Of a DNA stretch of 6,285 nt, positions 5,138 through 6,285 are shown one piece after another. Numbering within the stretch: the stretch's first letter is position 1; each line of letters opens with the position of its first letter. This DNA comes from Thermoplasmata archaeon. Its GTDB lineage: Archaea > Thermoplasmatota > Thermoplasmata > Thermoplasmatales > B87-G9. The stretch is taken from NCBI GenBank assembly GCA_003649695.1, contig QMSR01000051.1:1-6285 (forward strand). The letters run 5' to 3'. The position numbers were made by a program, and so were the translations under genes. Under the pieces are notes generated by a model. The model made no database searches. It saw only the letters and a program-made list of their open reading frames with translations, and was not told the DNA's origin.

Positions 5138-5761
5138 TTACATGCCTCTAGTGTCTTCTCGTAACCCAGAAACAGCCACTGCTGGGAATCTGCGCAAAAT
5201 AACAGTATTTACTTGATAAAATTCAGAAGTTCCAGTGATACGCACACGATCTACTTCCCGCAAATCATACGCGATTGGTGTGTATAATTCTTCTTTATCT
5301 AAAGCGTAAGATCCAGCATCTGGGTCTACTCTTCCGATGTTCCCAAATAATGGAGCATATATTAACGCTTTTTGTGCGGAGACAACTACAACGAAATCAA
5401 ACTGTGTGTTATATCCTACTGTCGTATGTTGCGGCCTAAGAATATCAATAAGAACATTAGTTTTGTATAAAACTGCCAAATACCGAATGATTTCATTTTC
5501 AAAAAAATCAGGCGTATTGTTCATTACCAAATAAGAATCACCACTTACAACAAATGTGATAATATCCCCACTCAGCACACTTGTATCCGAACGAAAAGCC
5601 ACTTCTAAAAAATGTTCACGAACAAAAGGTTTTGTAACTTGAGTGTTAGGAGTGTATGTCAAATATTCAACAACATCCGGTACAGGCACACCCATATGTT
5701 CTATAGTGAAAGACAACCCAACTTCTTCCAAAACATCTGCAATATCGTATTGAATACTCAT
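5138..5761 (-). CDS. Probable head-closure (stopper) protein
   Basis: 207 residues. ATG at 5761 overlaps the upstream stop by one base (TGATG); no good ribosome site is seen, so translation probably continues from the previous gene. A TTG one codon earlier is rejected. Stopper proteins close the portal channel and join adaptor to tail. The sequence is beta-rich. Two segments have the 'D-x-x-x...G-x-x-Y-x-V' pattern of head-closure folds: SGDIITFVVSGDSYLVMNN (64-82) and EVDRVRITGTSEFYQVNTV (169-187), the second followed by a conserved-looking end with REDTR (201-205). It is about twice the size of the SPP1 gp16-type single-domain stoppers, so it may hold two related domains. Position after the adaptor gene supports the role. 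A neck or minor capsid role is the alternative. Confidence 0.6.
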   Translation of the reverse strand: MSIQYDIADVLEEVGLSFTIEHMGVPVPDVVEYLTYTPNTQVTKPFVREHFLEVAFRSDTSVLSGDIITFVVSGDSYLVMNNTPDFFENEIIRYLAVLYKTNVLIDILRPQHTTVGYNTQFDFVVVVSAQKALIYAPLFGNIGRVDPDAGSYALDKEELYTPIAYDLREVDRVRITGTSEFYQVNTVILRRFPAVAVSGLREDTRGM

Positions 5762-6222
5762 CAATCTTTACGTGGAACAAAGTTAATTTCATTTTCAGGC
5801 AAATAAGTTATATCTTCCCCAGCAGGAGAATAACCAAATCCAGCATCTATCTTTGTTCCCATCATTCCTACAGTATCTGTCATTCCCGTCACATCCAAAA
5901 ATTCTTCCGGGTGATCCTCCATTGCATTTTTGAACGCTTTATCCATATTGGCAATAATGATATTATAATGCTCAAATCGATGTTGTAAATTAATTTGTTC
6001 GTACTTGAATTTGTGCGCACTTTCAGTAAACAGGTAAAAAAACAAATTACGTTTCGCCCGCTGTTTTATCCAAAGCAAACGAAAATCAGCTACCACCGGA
6101 AACACCCACCCCGTTTCCCGCATAGCATCATTTGTCGCATTCTGATAATCATCTTCTGACAAATATCGAGAAAGCCCCTTTACTTCTACCTGCAAAAGAT
6201 CCATAAATGCGTACACATCCAT
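5761..6222 (-). CDS. Probable head-tail connector / adaptor protein
   Basis: 153 residues. ATG at 6222 has AAGG seven bases upstream (6233-6230); an in-frame GTG at 6228 is too close to that site. Adaptor proteins sit below the portal and extend its channel. The sequence is mostly helical: DVYAFMDLLQVEVKGLSRYL (2-21), DDYQNATNDAMRETGWVFPV (24-43), ADFRLLWIKQRAKRNLFFYL (45-64), and KFKYEQINLQHRFEHYNIII (71-90) followed by another helix with MDKAFKNAMEDHPEEF. The extended acidic C-terminus contains KIDAGFGYSPAGEDITY, which resembles the tails of gp6-like connectors. Helical bundle plus flexible C-terminus, size and place (before the stopper) fit the adaptor role. The sequence is too diverged to name a family. 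It overlaps the next start by one base. Confidence 0.6.
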   Translation of the reverse strand: MDVYAFMDLLQVEVKGLSRYLSEDDYQNATNDAMRETGWVFPVVADFRLLWIKQRAKRNLFFYLFTESAHKFKYEQINLQHRFEHYNIIIANMDKAFKNAMEDHPEEFLDVTGMTDTVGMMGTKIDAGFGYSPAGEDITYLPENEINFVPRKD

Positions 6223-6229
6223 AATCACA

Positions 6230-6233
6230 CCTT
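6230..6233 (-). promoter_or_regulatory. Ribosome site AAGG that fixes the 6222 start
   Basis: AAGG (6233-6230) lies seven bases before ATG 6222 and overlaps the stop of the gene upstream, which suggests coupled translation. Confidence 0.6.
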
Positions 6234-6285
6234 ACTTTTTATTCTTCATAAGAGTGGGTTTCTTCCCTTCTTTCTGTTTTTTTAC
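6232..6285 (-). CDS. C-terminal end of an upstream gene (partial)
   Basis: The frame beginning at 6285 is open for 17 codons to TAA at 6234-6232 and reads VKKQKEGKKPTLMKNKK, a strongly Lys-rich end. It stops nine bases before the adaptor start, matching the tight spacing elsewhere. The gene would normally be the major capsid protein or another head gene in this order, but 17 codons cannot show it. A second frame is also open here (stop at 6241-6239), so the choice of frame is by spacing. Confidence 0.45.
   Translation of the reverse strand, partial: VKKQKEGKKPTLMKNKK

Noticed and set aside
6239..6285. Alternative upstream reading frame ending at 6241-6239
   Set aside because: It is also open, but its stop is further from the adaptor start than the Lys-rich frame, and the tight spacing of this operon favours the latter. 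With so few codons the choice remains open.
1..6285. CRISPR arrays, tRNA genes, insertion sequences, attachment sites
   Set aside because: No regularly spaced repeats, cloverleaf-like segments, terminal inverted repeats or transposase frames were seen; coding genes fill the window.

Overview
The window is a densely packed, AT-rich piece of a tailed-phage structural operon, all of it read from the minus strand (right to left in these coordinates). It could belong to a phage genome or an integrated prophage; no integrase, attachment site or host gene is visible, so the two cannot be told apart. Gene order and content point to a siphovirus: head-tail connector genes lead straight into a tail tube gene, a frameshifted pair of tail assembly chaperones and a TP901-type tape measure protein, and no tail-sheath gene is seen. 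Strong AAGGAG-type ribosome sites and AT-rich codons fit a low-GC bacterial host, but nothing identifies the host more closely.

Layout in transcription order. (1) 6285-6232: Lys-rich end of an upstream gene. (2) 6222-5761: helical head-tail adaptor candidate. (3) 5761-5138: head-closure/stopper candidate. (4) 5113-4625: an unexpected protein that reads like a shrunken family-2 glycosyltransferase with its catalytic Asp motif lost. (5) 4716-4189: HK97 gp10-like neck/tail-completion protein, whose start lies about 90 nt inside gene 4. (6) 4192-3980: small unknown protein. (7) 3990-3514: tail terminator candidate. (8) 3517-3305: small zinc-ribbon protein. (9) 3231-2335: major tail tube protein with an inserted beta domain, followed by a perfect 11-bp hairpin. 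(10) 2266-1542: chaperones G and G-T, joined by a -1 frameshift with an in-frame A-AAT-TTT heptamer at 1940-1934. (11) 1514-1: the first 504 codons of the tape measure protein, running off the window.

How it works together (inference from siphovirus knowledge): genes 2, 3, 5 and 7 would build the neck joining capsid to tail; G and G-T would coat the tape measure protein and recruit tube subunits; the tape measure protein sets tail length. Genes are coupled by 1- to 11-nt overlaps (TGATG, ATGA) through most of the neck block, while the tube gene has its own 73-nt leader and strong ribosome site, as expected for a highly expressed protein.

There is no gene-free stretch above 300 bases; the longest gap between genes is 73 bases. 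Plus-strand open frames are shadows of the minus-strand genes. The least expected items are the glycosyltransferase-like neck-operon gene, the zinc ribbon beside the tube gene, and the two dual-coding overlaps.
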